Below are positions 12,401 through 38,200 of a DNA stretch of 64,000 nt, piece by piece; within the stretch, counting starts at the first letter, position 1, and each line of letters starts with the position of its first letter. The stretch covers positions 1,423,001-1,487,000 of the forward strand of contig JARCOQ010000026.1 in assembly GCA_029207755.1 (NCBI GenBank). The letters run 5' to 3'. A program made the position numbers and the translations under genes. Below the pieces are notes generated by a model. The model searched no databases, was not told where the DNA came from, and saw only the letters and a list, made by a program, of their open reading frames with translations. This stretch comes from Chamaea fasciata (lineage: Eukaryota > Chordata > Aves > Passeriformes > Sylviidae).

Positions 12401-12852
12401 TCTCCGTGCACCAGCAGCAGCACAACTACGCCGCCCGCTCACCTCCAGACTCCTGCCCCCCTCCCGAGTCACCCCAGCAGGACCAGGAGGAGGACGAGCC
12501 ACCCAGCGCTGCGGAGCCTGTCACCCCTGCCGTCACCCTGCCTGAGCCTGCCTTGCCAAAAGCCAGCAGCAGCCCCGGCTCGGACAGCGAGGACGTGGCC
12601 AAGAGGAAAAACCACAATTACCTGGAGCGCAAGAGGCGCAACGACCTGCGCTCGCGTTTCCTGGCCCTGAGGGACCAGGTGCCCGGGCTGGCCAGCTGCC
12701 CCAAGACCCCCAAAGTGGTGATCCTGAGCAAATCCTCCGAGTACCTGCAGTCCCTCATCAGCGCCGAGAGGAGGATGGCAGCAGAGAAGCGGCAGCTGCA
12801 GCTGCGCCAGACCCAGCTGCTCAAAAGGATTGCTCACCTTAAGGGGCACTAG
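9457..12852 (+). CDS. MYCL: MYCL, L-Myc bHLH-zipper transcription factor
   Basis: L-Myc pairs with MAX and binds E-boxes to activate growth genes in the nucleus. Two coding exons, 9457-9961 and 12284-12852, join at a split Glu codon (donor G|GTAAGG, acceptor GCAG|AA) to give 357 residues; human L-Myc is 364. The start is the ATG opening MEFDSYQHYFYD. Myc box I is DIWKKFELVPTPPLSP (residues 29-43), with the Thr38/Ser42 phosphodegron pair. Myc box II is around LKDCMWSGFSARERL (91-105). A nuclear-factor-like acidic stretch (GEEID, then EEDE) follows. The basic region KRKNHNYLERKRRNDLRSR starts at residue 275, followed by helix-loop-helix and zipper to the end (IAHLKGH). The 2.3 kb intron is CpG-rich. 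It is next to TRIT1 on the same strand, as in human. Confidence 0.98.
10848..10945. promoter_or_regulatory. Candidate regulatory element in MYCL intron
   Basis: Within the MYCL intron, a block holds TGAGTCA (AP-1/MAF-type, about 10854-10860), homeodomain-like TTAATGCCATTAG, and an inverted TTAAGAGGCTTAA. These AT-containing motifs stand out in GC-rich surroundings. Function is inferred from motif density only. Confidence 0.3.
11085..11160 (+). promoter_or_regulatory. Promoter-like module inside the MYCL intron
   Basis: Two CCAATGGG boxes on the plus strand (about 11089 and 11130) and a GC box (GGGGGCGGGGCT, about 11146-11157) form a classical CCAAT/GC promoter arrangement between the two MYCL coding exons. 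A TG repeat (about 11188-11207) follows. It could drive a shorter MYCL transcript containing only the bHLH exon, or an unrelated non-coding RNA. No evidence of use is visible. Confidence 0.35.
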
Positions 12853-14069
12853 CAACCGGTGTGCCCCCTACTCTGGTCCCCACAACCCCCACCAGCTCCT
12901 TCTCAATTTGCACATTTTTTTTTTTTATTATTATTTTTTTGGTTGCTTGTCAAACTGTTGGCCCCGGGGGCTGGAGCACGTGGCAGTGGCTGCGGGAATG
13001 GGTCCACAGCAGGGACCCACCCCCCCAGCATCACCTACCCGGGGTTGGCTTCCTGGCGCCGGGTATTCCAAGATTTCCCTTGTCCCTGCTGTGAAGCCTC
13101 CTCAGTGACTGCTCCAGTTCAAGAGCTCAACTTTATTCCCCTTCCCCAGCAGCCCCTGCACCCCTCTCTGCCATTTGCCACTGACAACATCGCTGGGCAT
13201 CCACCTCGCCCTAAAAATCCCAAGCAACCACGCCTGCCTTGGATCCTGGAATCAGGCAGACACAGAGCCCAGCACGGGGCTCACCTCTGGATGGATCCCA
13301 TGGAGGTGGTGGTGGCAGGATGTGCCTCTCACCGGGATGAGCAGCACCCCGTGGGCAGTCCCCTTGCTCGGCTGGACCGTACCTCACTTCCTCGTCACTT
13401 CACGCAGTAGCTGGTCCTGGATTTTATGTTCTAGAAACTGCTGCTGTAACTGCGAGTCTTATACTGGAGGCTGTGTTTTTTATACTGTATTTTTGTACCA
13501 CTTTTTGAGAAGTATTGGTAAAGAGTTTGCTTTTTTATATATATATAAATATATAAAAAACTTTTTTTTTTTTTTTTTAAGGGGGATTTCCTGCTGTGGG
13601 GGAGGGCTCAGTCCTGCTGCACTTTAGGGAGATCAGGAAGGGGCTGGTTCCTGCTGGACCCTTGAGCTGAGTCCTCGCAGAGGCCATTCACCCCCTTGCA
13701 GCTCTCCAAACCACCCATTTGCAATAGCAGGGGATTTTACCCCTTTCCCATCCTTGTGAGCATCCTTGTGACCCCTTTTCCCACCTTTGCGCGTTTTCCT
13801 TCACCAGCAGCCACTTAAAATCCCCGGCGAAGCTTTGGGCTTTGCAGGGGGCGGGTCGGGCTGCGCTGCCTTCCCTGTCTGTGCCCTCCTGCTGCCCAGC
13901 CTGTGGGGAGGTGTGTGGGTGACAGTCCCCTGTCCCCTCCCAGGGGTGTTGGCAGGGGTGGTCCTGCAGGAATGGCACCCTGGGGTCCCTGCTGACCTGC
14001 TGAGAACGGTTAGAGTTAACACTGGTTGGATTTAGCACTTTCTTCATTACCTCATACTTCATAAATAAA
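12853..14069 (+). other. MYCL: MYCL 3' UTR with poly(A) signal
   Basis: About 1.2 kb of non-coding sequence follows the MYCL stop. It contains T-rich runs, a TATATATATAAATATAT tract at about 13535-13556, and a long T-run. AATAAA at 14064-14069 is followed by a GT/T-rich element, giving the likely 3' end near 14085. AU-rich stretches fit a short-lived MYC-family mRNA. Confidence 0.75.
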
Positions 14070-14089
14070 TAAGTTTGCAACAGCCTGGG

Positions 14090-15703
14090 TTGGCTTTTTC
14101 CATGCAGTCGGCTCTGGGTTTTCCATGCATCGCCTCGGTGCTCCTGGGGGGGCTGCTCTGGCCCCTGGGTTTTGGGGTATCCTGGGCACGAATGGAAATT
14201 AATCTATTTTGCACCAGGGCTCAGCTGCACCAAGACTGAGCCCTTTGTCCTGGTTTTCTCCCAGCGCTCGAAGAAGAAGTGGTGGCGGTGGTGGGGCCAG
14301 GGAAATGGATCACCTGGATTATTTTTCCTCCTTTTAAGTGGTTTTATTGGCGAGGAAGGGCAGAGAGCCCAGGCTTTGATGTAACTATAAACCCCCCTAA
14401 TGGGGTTTGGGGCAGGGGGTGTGGGGTGATCGCTGCCCCACAGGTCAGGGGCTGGGGCTGTGTCTGGCAGTAACCCTATAGGGAGGGGGGGAATGCAATC
14501 CACTCTCTTCCAGGGGCACCGGAGAACTCCATATCCCAGATCTGCCAAGTGGATGAAATTATATATACGTGTGTTCTCCCTGCTGCCCCCAAACCTGACG
14601 CCTTTGGGTTTCTTTTGTCCTGGCAGCAAAAAGTCTTACTCGAAATGCAGGACGGATGTGGGATTATGTTACTGCTGAGGAGTCAGGAGCGAGGAGCTGC
14701 TGCTGGAGCCTCCATCACCCGGGGGAAACCAGCCTGAAATAGCAACGATGCCGCACAGAAGCCCTTAAACACCCCATCCCCTTCGGTCCCAGCAGCGTTT
14801 CACACTCTGTGTTGCATCACACGGTGTCACCAGCCTTTCAGAGCTGCATTAAAAGGTGCTCCCATGACCCACAGCTTAACCAGGGAGCGGGGTGACCTAA
14901 ATCTGACACCTCGCTCATGCGCAGGAAACAAAGCCCAGATGTCCCAGCCCCTCAAACGGTTATTTTTGCTGTGTTTTTGTGACACTCACACTCGCAGTCT
15001 GTCGTCTTTCCTCAGCTCAAGGTGACCCTCCCGAGAAGGTTTTTAGCAGGCTGGGCTTTTTCTTTTCGTGCTGAAGGTACATAGGAAGTTTAAAACATTA
15101 ATTGTCTTTCTTGGAAGTGATAAGCACGTCCACGGACTGAGCTGAGACTGTCACCAGTGGGAGATGTCCCCAAAGCCCAAATCAAAGGGAAGAACTGAGC
15201 TGCGGTTTGTAAACACCTTTGAGTTCTCCTGCCTAAAGCCTGCAATCCATATGGATCGACCTGAAACTTCCCTGGTTACTGGGGCACGTGTCTCCTCTCA
15301 TATTATCACGGTCAGGGTGAGGGAAGGAGACTGACAGTGCTGTGAAGTGAACAAAATAAGCACGCAGGGCTTTCCTACTCGCTTGTTCAGCACCGCAATT
15401 TGCGAGCGTCAGCTGCAATCACCACAACTCGGCATTGCCAGGGCCTGAATTATTTTTTAATGCACGCTGCCCCGCTAACACCCTGCGCTCTTCGCTGTAC
15501 CCCCCAAAACCACTTCTGCTTGCCCACCACATCACCCCTCCCATCCCTGCGCCGGCCCGGGGGGTGTTGCGGGCGCCGTGCCGCCTTCACGCCTGGGCTG
15601 GCAAATTTTTAGGACAGTTTCCCGAGGCGGCGATAATCCCTTCCCTGCCGAGGGGGGCCGGCTGCCCACACACCCCCCCCCGGCCCGCGGCCTCGCTCTC
15701 CCT
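14090..15703. other. Intergenic, MYCL to TRIT1
   Basis: No gene is seen. The sequence is moderately AT-richer than its neighbours and becomes CpG-rich after about 15530, leading into the X-box-like array upstream of TRIT1. Confidence 0.6.
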
Positions 15704-16001
15704 GTTGCCGCGGCGAGGGATGTGTGTTGCCGGGGAGAGCAGCACCGCGGAGGCGCCATGGCAACGGCCTCCCCTTCTCCCTCCCCTCTGTTGCCGCGGA
15801 GACAGCGGCCCGCTCCCCATCTCCTGCTGTTGCCGTGGCGATGGGAAGGAAGGACGAGCCTCAGTGGAAGCCGCGGTCGCCACGGCAACACGCTCCTCTC
15901 CGTTGCCATGGCAGCGGACCCCCCCCGGCATCATCCCACTCTGCCCCGTTGCCATGGCAACAGCCCCGCTCCTCCGCGCTTTGCCCCGTTGCTACGGCAA
16001 C
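15704..16001. promoter_or_regulatory. Cluster of eight palindromic RFX X-box-like sites
   Basis: Eight 14 bp sites match or approach GTTGCCATGGCAAC, the inverted-repeat X-box bound by RFX factors. They start at 15704, 15752, 15790, 15829, 15876, 15902, 15948 (perfect palindrome) and 15988 (GTTGCTACGGCAAC). Spacing is 26-48 bp, mostly near 40. Others carry one to three changes, for example GTTGCCATGGCAGC and GTCGCCACGGCAAC. The cluster is 330-630 bp upstream of the TRIT1 start codon within a CpG-rich region. It could be a real multi-site RFX element or a decayed tandem repeat built on one site. Confidence 0.75.
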
Positions 16002-16079
16002 AGCATCCTTCCCGCGGGGTCCTGAGAAAGGGACCGCGGGGTCCTGAGCCCCACGCGTGGATAAGGGTGTGAGGGGCTT

Positions 16080-30166
<14,087 letters not shown>

Positions 30167-30596
30167 CCTGGAAAAATGAGCAGTTCTGCATCCACCTGCA
30201 TGGAGAGGAAGCTCCTTAGTCCTGGGCAGCCTTGAACCAAGGAGCTGAGTCATTTTTTGGGGGGATGAGGCAGGTGTGTGACAGCAAAGGCCATCGGCTG
30301 CATGGGATCCTCTTCATGTGGCCTCATCCCTCTGTGTTCCCATGCTCCCCCAGCCCGGGCTGGGCCCCGGGGCAAGGCTGCTGGGAGCTGTCCTCCCATG
30401 CAAAGTGTGAATTCCTGCCAGAGCTGCATCCTTGGAATGGCTGAGCTGCTGGGATGTGGTTGTGTGGATCTCAGAGACACAAATACCTCGACTCCTCCAG
30501 CCTGGCCGGGAGTGCAGCTCCGGAGCCCAGCGAGCTCTGCCTGCCTTTATTGTGGAGAGGATATATATATATATTTTTTTTGTTCTTTTATATGCA

Positions 30597-30602
30597 AATA
30601 AA
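30597..30602 (+). terminator. TRIT1: TRIT1 poly(A) signal
   Basis: AATAAA lies 431 nt after the TRIT1 stop codon, preceded by an ATATATATAT/T-rich tract and followed by a GT-rich stretch. The likely 3' end is near 30620. Confidence 0.8.
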
Positions 30603-30624
30603 GTTGCAGGATTATTGTGGGTTC

Positions 30625-33600
30625 CCCTCCCTGTTAACAAGCGCGGTTTCCTTGCTCTGTGATTCTGCCTGGCCCCAGTTCCCTGCTCTGGGCACAGGGC
30701 AGGAGCTCCAGGTCTGGTTCCTTCTCTCAGTCACCTTTTCCACAGCTCCTGAGGGAGCTGAGCAGATGTTCCCAGCGTGGTGGGGGCAGGGAGCCCTGTG
30801 CGCACAGCAGGTGCAGGAGGAGCTGGCACCTGTTAAACAGGAACTTGGAAATGATCTCATCGAGTTTGCAACAGATGAGCCTGTCCTAGTTAAGGCAGAA
30901 TTCCCCGGGGGGTTACACTGTGGTTTGGCGCTGGCAAGCATCCCCGAATTTGAATCCAAGCTACTGAGCAGCAAATTCCTGGTGCCGTGTCCGCCAGGCA
31001 GTTGGTGTCCCGGTGTTGTTCCAGGAGGATGTGAGTGCCGTTTGTGCCTGGAGTGCCGCTCTGGTGAAACCGGGACAGCCTTTGGGATTCTCCTGGCAAC
31101 TGCAAACCCGGGAGGGTTTGTAGGGCACAAGTTTTTCCCTTGTGCTGCGCCATGTGGCAGGAGCCAGGGCTCATCCTGCCAGGGAAGGGCTGCGTGGGTG
31201 GATTTGCCGGCGCGGGCTCTGGAGATTCCTGCTTTGGTGGGGATTAGATTAAACCTCCGGTTTGTGTTCCTCGGCGTGGAATTATTCCTGTAGCGCCCCG
31301 TGGGGAGGCTGCCTGGAGCTGCGTGATGGGGGTGTGGGAGCTCGGACTGAAGGGAACGTGGAGGGAAGAGCTGGGAATTTGGCACTGGGCAGAGCTGGGC
31401 ACCAGCTTTGGCACGCTGGGCACTGCGGTGTGGCTGGGTCTCTTCTCCAGCCCAGACTTGTTTGCCATCCGTGCTGACTCAACCCCGTGGATGTGGGCTC
31501 AGCCCAGTGCTGGAGCGCACAGCCACGAGGTCGTGGCGTGGAATTGTGTTCTCCCAGCCTGGGCGGACGATGCGTGAGCTGGGAACGAAGCCCCATGTGC
31601 TGAGCTGGTCTGTGACAGACAGCTCTGAGATGTTGAGTCATCTCCCCAGGCCAGGCTGGGATCACTGGGGCAGCGCTGGGAAGGAGGGCTGGGATTATCT
31701 GCCCCGGCTCCTGAGTGCAGTCAGATGTCCATGCTGTTGGAGATGGATTAAATATCCTTAATCGGTTTAATATGAACTTTGTTATCCCCGCGAGGACATG
31801 TTATTCCTCTTCCACAGCAGCCTGTTCTCTTCAGGAGCCTGCTGGGCATGGGCTGTGCCGGGCAGGGTGGGCAGGGGCTCCCAGGCCTTTTCCCCCTTGG
31901 CTCCCAGATGTTCCAGGTGAACAGGGTGTGCCACACTTCCTTGTCCGTGCAGTGCAGTGGGAAGTGGAGGGAGGACGGGCGCCCTGGTCCTGCCAGCACC
32001 ACAATACAGGTGTGTTTTCTTCCTTGGAGAGGTGGGAGCTGCCACTGAGAACAGTTTATTTAAGCAGAGCCAGGGCAGCATCCCTGCCAAAGGAGGTCAC
32101 TCTCAGTGTGTTGGACCTCTGCTGTTTGAAGATCTCCAGGCAGGGACTGGGATCGAGCTCCTGGCAGGGTCACACCAGTTCCTGGTGCTGGCACCAGCTC
32201 CTGCTGCTCTGGGCCCTGCAGAAGGGGCAAACAATGCAGGAATCGCTCGCCAGTCCCAGCCAGGGCTCGCTGAGAAAGTTGTTGTGGTCTCACGTTTCAG
32301 GCTGCTGTCAGTGCCGGGAGGTTTGGGGATGGCGAATGGCACTTCACTCCATCTGCCCTCCGCTAATCCCCAGACAAACGCGGCTCTTCCATCTGTGCAG
32401 CCGGAGCCGCCGAGCCCATCACACCAGCCACTTAATCTAAATGGCTTTGGCCAAAGATAAGGTCATTAATTACACTGGGATTAGAAAACAGTCCAGGCCC
32501 GGCGTGGCTTGGCTCGCCATCAATTAAAGTCTTCGGCACCGTGGTCTGGCTGAGAGGACTGAGCCGGAGGAGCTCCGTGTCCTTGCTGAGCGGGCACCAT
32601 CCCGGTGGCACTGCCTGTCCTGGGGGCAGTCCCCTCCTTGGACACTGGCACGGTGCTGGTGTGCTCCTGTCCCAGGCAGGGCTGGGTGCCAGCTGGAGCA
32701 CAGGCAGATCCAGGGGTCCCCTGGCGCCGTGGCAGCCCAAATCCTGGTGCCCAGCACCTCCTCATCTGCATCCCGCTGTGTGCCGCCTCCAGCAGCCCCT
32801 GCCAGGCCTCCACACCGAGCTGCCCGCGACTTGCTGCCCACACGGGTGGCCACTGTCCCCAGAGCTCAGAGCTCAGATGTCTGTGATGATCAAGCAGTTG
32901 TACATCCCCCTTGGTTCCCTTTTCTCCCCCTGTTTTGGCTCTAAAGTGCTCTGGCAGGAAATGTCTCACCCCTGCAGTGCTGCCCTTTGCCAGGCTGGCA
33001 CGTGCCACCTGCTCTGCCCTGGGAAGTGCCACGTTGGGGACAGCCAGGCCTGGGATGTGGCACGAATTCGGCCTCATCCCTCCCCTCACAAGCAAGGGGC
33101 ACCACAGGGGGGATGTTGTGGGCTCTGTGCCAGGACCCCAGGGGCACTGGGACACCGGGACACAGCTGCCACCTCTCCCAGCACCGGTGACCAGCTGCTC
33201 TCTGTGCCCGTGCTCACCGGTGGCTTTAAAGGATCCGACGGTCCCTTGACTCCTGCTGGAGGGTCCCGGGTGGTGATGCTGTCCTGGCTCTTCCCAGCCC
33301 AGTTCCCACACTGCAGGGACACTCCTCGGATGGGCCAGGGACCATCTGGGTGACGGTGTCACCTGGGGACATCAGCTCCCGCAGACACGCAGCAGCTGCA
33401 GCCACCGCACTGAGCCGTGTCCCGGCCTCATCCTCAGCTCCCAGGTGGGATCCTCGTGCTGTGGAGCACCGGGGGGATTTAACGGGACCCTCGGCGTCCG
33501 TGGGGGCTCCGCAGGGCTGAGTGGCACCGCTGCCACCACAGGGTTGGCAGGTCAAAGGAGCTAACGGGGAAACTGAGGCACGGCCGGGGCGCGGAGCGGC

Positions 33601-34655
33601 TCGGGAGCAGCGCAGGGCGTTGGGGAGCCCGTGGCCCATCCGATGCCTTGGCACCATTTCAGGCGGTTGTGGCAAAGCCGAATGTCGCAAGAGCCTAAAA
33701 ATAAAAGGAGCTGTTGGCCGGGGTTGTGCAAGAGCGTGTCCCCGTCCCGCCCCGCGCGGGAGTTCGGAGGATTTGGCGGCAGAGGCGGCCGTGCCCGGCA
33801 GGATCCTGGCGCTGCGCCCAGGAAATGCCAGGATCCGAAGGGCTGGGGGCTGTCCCCCCTCTCTGCTCCCCCCGGGCCACCCTGTGTCTGGGGAGGGGTG
33901 TCCGTGTAGGTTTGGGGACATGGGGGCCGAGCTGGGCTGCAGGTGGGTGGGATGGTGGCACGCTGAGGAATTCCAGAGGGGTGCAGAGCTCGGGGAGCCG
34001 GGGGGGCATTGCCCATGCGCCCACCCAGGGGCCGGTGGGGAAACTGAGGCAGAGCCGGCCAGAGTCGCCTTGCACGAGGCTCTGGGTCTCTGGTGTCACT
34101 TGTGGGGTGCCCATTGTCCCCCCCCGGACACGCAGGGCAGAGGGGGGGTCAGCGGGGCCGCTATCTGCCGTGTGCCAGGCGGGAAAGGTGGCGGGAAGGA
34201 GGGGGCTGGCAGGACACCAAACCCCAGGGGACTTGGCCCCGAGCCACAGCAGCGCAGCCGCGCTGGGGACAGTCCCCTTTGGGGGGGGGGGGTGACACAT
34301 CCCCGGCCGAAGTCCTGCCCTGCCGGGGTCTCCCCCAGCTCGGGGGGCTGCGGGTGGGGCTGCGGGGCCGAGTGTGTGTCGCCGGGGTCGGCCTGGCGCG
34401 GGTGTGGCCGGGGTGGCCGCGTTGTCGCGGTGTCACAGGGCCATCTGCCGGCCAAGGCTCCGGCCCGTGGCGCCCAGCCGCAGCCTCCAGCCGCAGCCCG
34501 GCCCTCCCAGTCTGCAGCTGCACCGGGGAAGGAGGGAGCCCTGGGCGGCACCCCGGCCTGTTGTCCCTCTCGGTCACCGCGGGAGGTGGCATTTATCCCA
34601 CAGGGTGTCACGGTCCCTGGGATGGGACACAGTAGAGACAGCCCCGCTGCGGCCA
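30625..34655. other. Gene-free stretch between TRIT1 and the CYRI-family gene
   Basis: Convergent intergenic space of about 4 kb. In human, OXCT2, BMP8B and PPIE lie between TRIT1 and HPCAL4; I see no cyclophilin (PPIE) or TGF-beta family (BMP8) sequence in any frame here. A motif-dense block at about 32425-32535 is listed separately. A long plus-strand open frame at 33521-34720 is GC-driven and not a credible gene. Confidence 0.6.
32425..32535. promoter_or_regulatory. Candidate enhancer: AT-rich, palindromic motif cluster
   Basis: In otherwise GC-rich sequence, this block packs a 12 bp palindrome CTTTGGCCAAAG (NFI/nuclear-receptor-like), AGATAAGG (GATA-like), TCATTAATTA (homeodomain), GGGATTAG (OTX/CRX-like) and CAATTAAAG within about 110 bp. 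Motif content alone supports it. Confidence 0.3.
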
Positions 34656-34674
34656 CGAACAGATTAAATGTCAT

Positions 34675-34680
34675 TTTATT
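34675..34680 (-). terminator. Poly(A) signal of the CYRI-family gene
   Basis: TTTATT on the plus strand reads AATAAA on the minus strand, about 590 nt after the stop codon at 35266. This gives a compact 3' UTR. A CCT/GGA triplet-rich tract (about 34829-34880) lies inside that UTR. Confidence 0.7.
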
Positions 34681-34828
34681 TCACACACCCCCCCCACCCC
34701 GCCAAAAAAAACAAAAATAAAAAGGTAGAAAAGAAGAGGTGAGTGTGGATTTAATTGCTCATATTAAAAATCTACCAGGTGAGACTGAGCCGTTTCCTCC
34801 AGAGTCAGTGCAGATCCACAGGGATACT

Positions 34829-34880
34829 TCCTCCTCCTCCTTCTCCTCCTCATCCTCTCCCTCCTCCTCCTCCTCCTCCG
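34829..34880. repeat. (TCC)n-rich tract in the CYRI-family 3' UTR
   Basis: About 50 bp of TCC triplets with few interruptions on the plus strand. On the minus-strand mRNA it reads as purine-rich GGA repeats. Confidence 0.9.
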
Positions 34881-35265
34881 CTTGGGGACCAGCATGGGGA
34901 CCGGGCCACCACCTGCCCCCTCCCCAAGGTGCCCCCGTGCCATGGGCACCCTGCTGCCAGCCCCACCAACACTTCCCTTGCCCGGGTCCCTCCTGCCCGG
35001 CCCCGGCCCCCCCGGCGCGGTGCCCCACGGTGCCACCCACACCTCGTGTCCAGGAGCGGGCGCTGATTTTGGGGGTGGGAAAAGGGTCGGGGGGGGGGGC
35101 AGGAGCTCGTGGCGGGGGGGGGGGTCGGCCTGGGGCCGTTTCGGTTTGCTTTTTAGTATTTCTGCGCATTCCTCGCTGTCCCTTTTCCCTCTGTACAAAA
35201 TGAGCTGTATGGTCATGGGCGTCGGTGACACGGTGACACGCGCGGCTCCGGCGGCCGCCCCGCGC

Positions 35266-38200
35266 TCACTGCAGCAGGGCCCGGATCTGTTTGGACGTCG
35301 TGTCATCGTTGAGGTGCCGAGTGGTGTACCTGGACGGGGAGGGGACACGGGTCACACTCTGCCGTCACCCCTGGGTGCTGCCAGGGGACGCCACGTCCCC
35401 GCTGTGTCCCCAAGCCCCCGTCTCACCTCAGAGCGTTCAGGAGCCCCTCGGTGCTGGTTGAGGGTTGGTCTTTCAAGACTTTAATGCAGCCTTTCATCTG
35501 ATGGAGGCAAAGAGAGGGACTGTGAGCTCCCCGAGGGGGCTGTCCCCCTTCCTCCCCATCCTCATCCTCGCTGCTCAAGCCAGGGAGAGGGACCCCGGCG
35601 ATCACAGCTCCTGGGACGAGTGGCACGGCCTGCGACCCCACAGCTGTGACCCCACGTTGACTCACATCGATCTTGGAGGTCTTGGCGAAGGCCCCCACGG
35701 GGTGGACGTGGTCGTAGAGGATGATGACGCCCACCATCACCCTCATGCAGAAGAGCAGGGTCTCGGTGTTGGTGAAGCGGCTCCGGTACTCCCTGTGCCA
35801 GGAAGAGAGGCTGCCTGAGCCCGGGCAGGGTGGCAGAGGGACCCCAGGGCTGGGATGTCCTCCCAAAGCCCGGCGTGGGGTACTCACGGGGTCTCCAGCA
35901 TCACCCTGCACACACAGGCCATGGTGCTCAGGCAGTCGGTCGTGTCCTCGATCGGGAGGGTCTTGTTCTGAAACCCAGCAGGTCCCAGCTGCTGTTTCCA
36001 GCCCCAGCCCCACGTGCGGGTGGCTGGAGGGGATCTCTGCCCGCCCTGAGGGTCTCCCCCAGCCTCCCTCACCTCTGAAACGAACTTGGTGGTGGCGTTG
36101 CTGAGGGTTTTCAGCATGGGGGTGGCCTCGGCGTAGAAGAGGGACATCCTGTTGGCCATCTCGTTGTTCACCTCGCTCTCTGCATCCAGCTGGGGGGGGG
36201 GTGGTGTGATGGGGGTCACTGGGGTGGCCGAGCCCCCCCGGGCCATTCCCAGCCCTGTGAACCCCTGGGGAACAGCAGAGCCCTCTCACCTGCAGGTTGT
36301 TGATGCGATTCCGGCTGATGGTCCGTCTGTAGTAGCTGAAGTCGTTCTGGATGGCGGGGTTGGTCATCTGAGGGGGGAGACACCAGGGTTAGGGGTCCCA
36401 AGGGGCTCTGCTGGCTCACAGGGTGTGGGGGACTCCCCTCGTTGTCCCCCCCGGCACAGGGAGGCACCTTGAGCTCATCGAAGCTGAGGGTGAAGTGCAG
36501 GATCTCAGCGAACTGCTTGGCCAGGGCTTGCTCCCGCTCCAGGTGTTGGGTCGGGGCGTAGGGAGGGCTGGTGAGCGCCTCCAGCAGGCTCCGCAGGGCG
36601 TTCTCTGCGGACAGAGCACTCCCGGTCCCCCTCCGCACCTCCACACCCCCCTCCCGAGGGGAAACCGAGGCACAGCTCAGCGTCCCGAGCTGAGCACACA
36701 CTCCAGGGAAGGGCGCGGGATGCACGGCGGGGGATGCAGCGGGGGAGCTCAGGCACTCACCCAGCCGCAGGGAGAACTCGTAGAAGCGTTTCAGCTTGGC
36801 GACCAAGGGGCACACGGCGCTCCAGGCGCGCTCCTGCAGCCGCAGGTCCCCGGGGTTTTGGATGGCCTGCGAGGGGAGAGCGCCAGCGGTCGCCCCGAGC
36901 CGCGGTGGGTGGGCGGGCGGGCGGGCGGGGGGCGCCGGGGCTTGCACCCACCTCTCGGATCTCCTGCCCGGCGCCCGTGTAGGACTGCAGCTCGGCCAGG
37001 ATGGTCTGCGCCTCCTCCAGCACGGCGTTCACCTGGTTCCACACCGCCGTCTCGGCCTCCGTCGGCTGCGCATCTGCAGGGCAGCGCCCCGGGGAGAGAA
37101 ACCCGGAGGGCTCTGAGCGGGGCCCGGCGCGGCGAGAGCCAGAGCGGGGTGCCAGCACCCCATGCCACGGCTCCCCCGCCGGCCCGCAGCCCTTCCTGGC
37201 GGGATTCTCCCCCTGATCCGTTCTCCTTGCCCGAGCTCAAGTCAAGCCGTGGAGCGGGGAGGGCAGGTGGGGGTGACTCCTGGCTGCCCTGTGACCGCGG
37301 TCCTGCTCACCGCGAGCGGTCCCCGAGCAGCCCTCGGCCCCAAGGAGCTGCGAAGTGCCCCGGGGGAGAGGTGAGGAGCGACAGCCCCCGGCCACGGGTC
37401 TGGCCCCCCCCTCCCCGGGGACACCCCCGGATGGCAAAGGTGGCGGGAGGACGTCTGGGATGGGCGCGATGCGATGGCGACGGGGACAAAGAACTCAAAA
37501 TGGTGTGTGGATGTGGAACTCAGGATAAGGACGAAACGAAAACGGAAAATAAAAATCCCATCTCACTTTCAAAGTCAAGGAAAAAATTAGGGCCTTGGTC
37601 AAGTTCGTTATAAGTCAACACTTTTAGAAGGTTCCCCATGTGAAACCTGCAAGAGAAGAAACAAGAGGAAAAAAAGCATGATGGTGAGGTGGAGCCCGGG
37701 GAAGAGGTGCTGGGCTGTGGGCAGCGGCGGCGGCCGGAGCCCCGTCCCCCCCCCGCTGCTCCCCGGGGGGCTCGGGGGGCTCCGGGGGTGACCCCGCGGC
37801 TGCTCCCGGCCCCGGGTGTGCAGCCTCTTCCCCCCCGATGGTGATGAGCGCTGGCGGATGCGGTGATGGACAGGGAGGAGCGAAGGGAGGAGAAGCCGCC
37901 GGGAGGTCCCTGAAGTCCCCGGAGTGTCGGCTACAGCCAAACCCCAACTTTAGTGCGGAGCCAGCCCCGAAATGAGGGGTCCTGGCGAACACCCAGAACC
38001 TGTGCCGGGGGGCTGTGGAGGGGGGCTGGAGGCAGGAAAATTCGTGCTGCCTGAGAGGAGCCAGGAGGAGCAGGAAGGTCCCTCGCCGTGGGAGTGGGGG
38101 GCTGTGTGACCCCAGCCCCGGGTATTTCGGGGGGTGCCGGAGTCAGGGGGGGCGCGGGGAGCTGTGCACGGCCTGTCCCCGCTGGGGATGGGACTGGGGC

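Noticed and set aside
30625..34655. Remnants of PPIE, BMP8B or OXCT2
   Set aside because: Expected from human gene order, but no matching peptide stretch was found on either strand.
33521..34720. 399-codon open frame on the plus strand between TRIT1 and the CYRI-family gene
   Set aside because: Composition is driven by GC-rich sequence (Gly, Pro, Arg, Ala), with no domain, no splice context and no family resemblance; it also overlaps the poly(A) region of the minus-strand gene.
36423..37613. 396-codon plus-strand open frame across the CYRI-family exons
   Set aside because: It is the antisense shadow of real minus-strand exons that encode a conserved protein.
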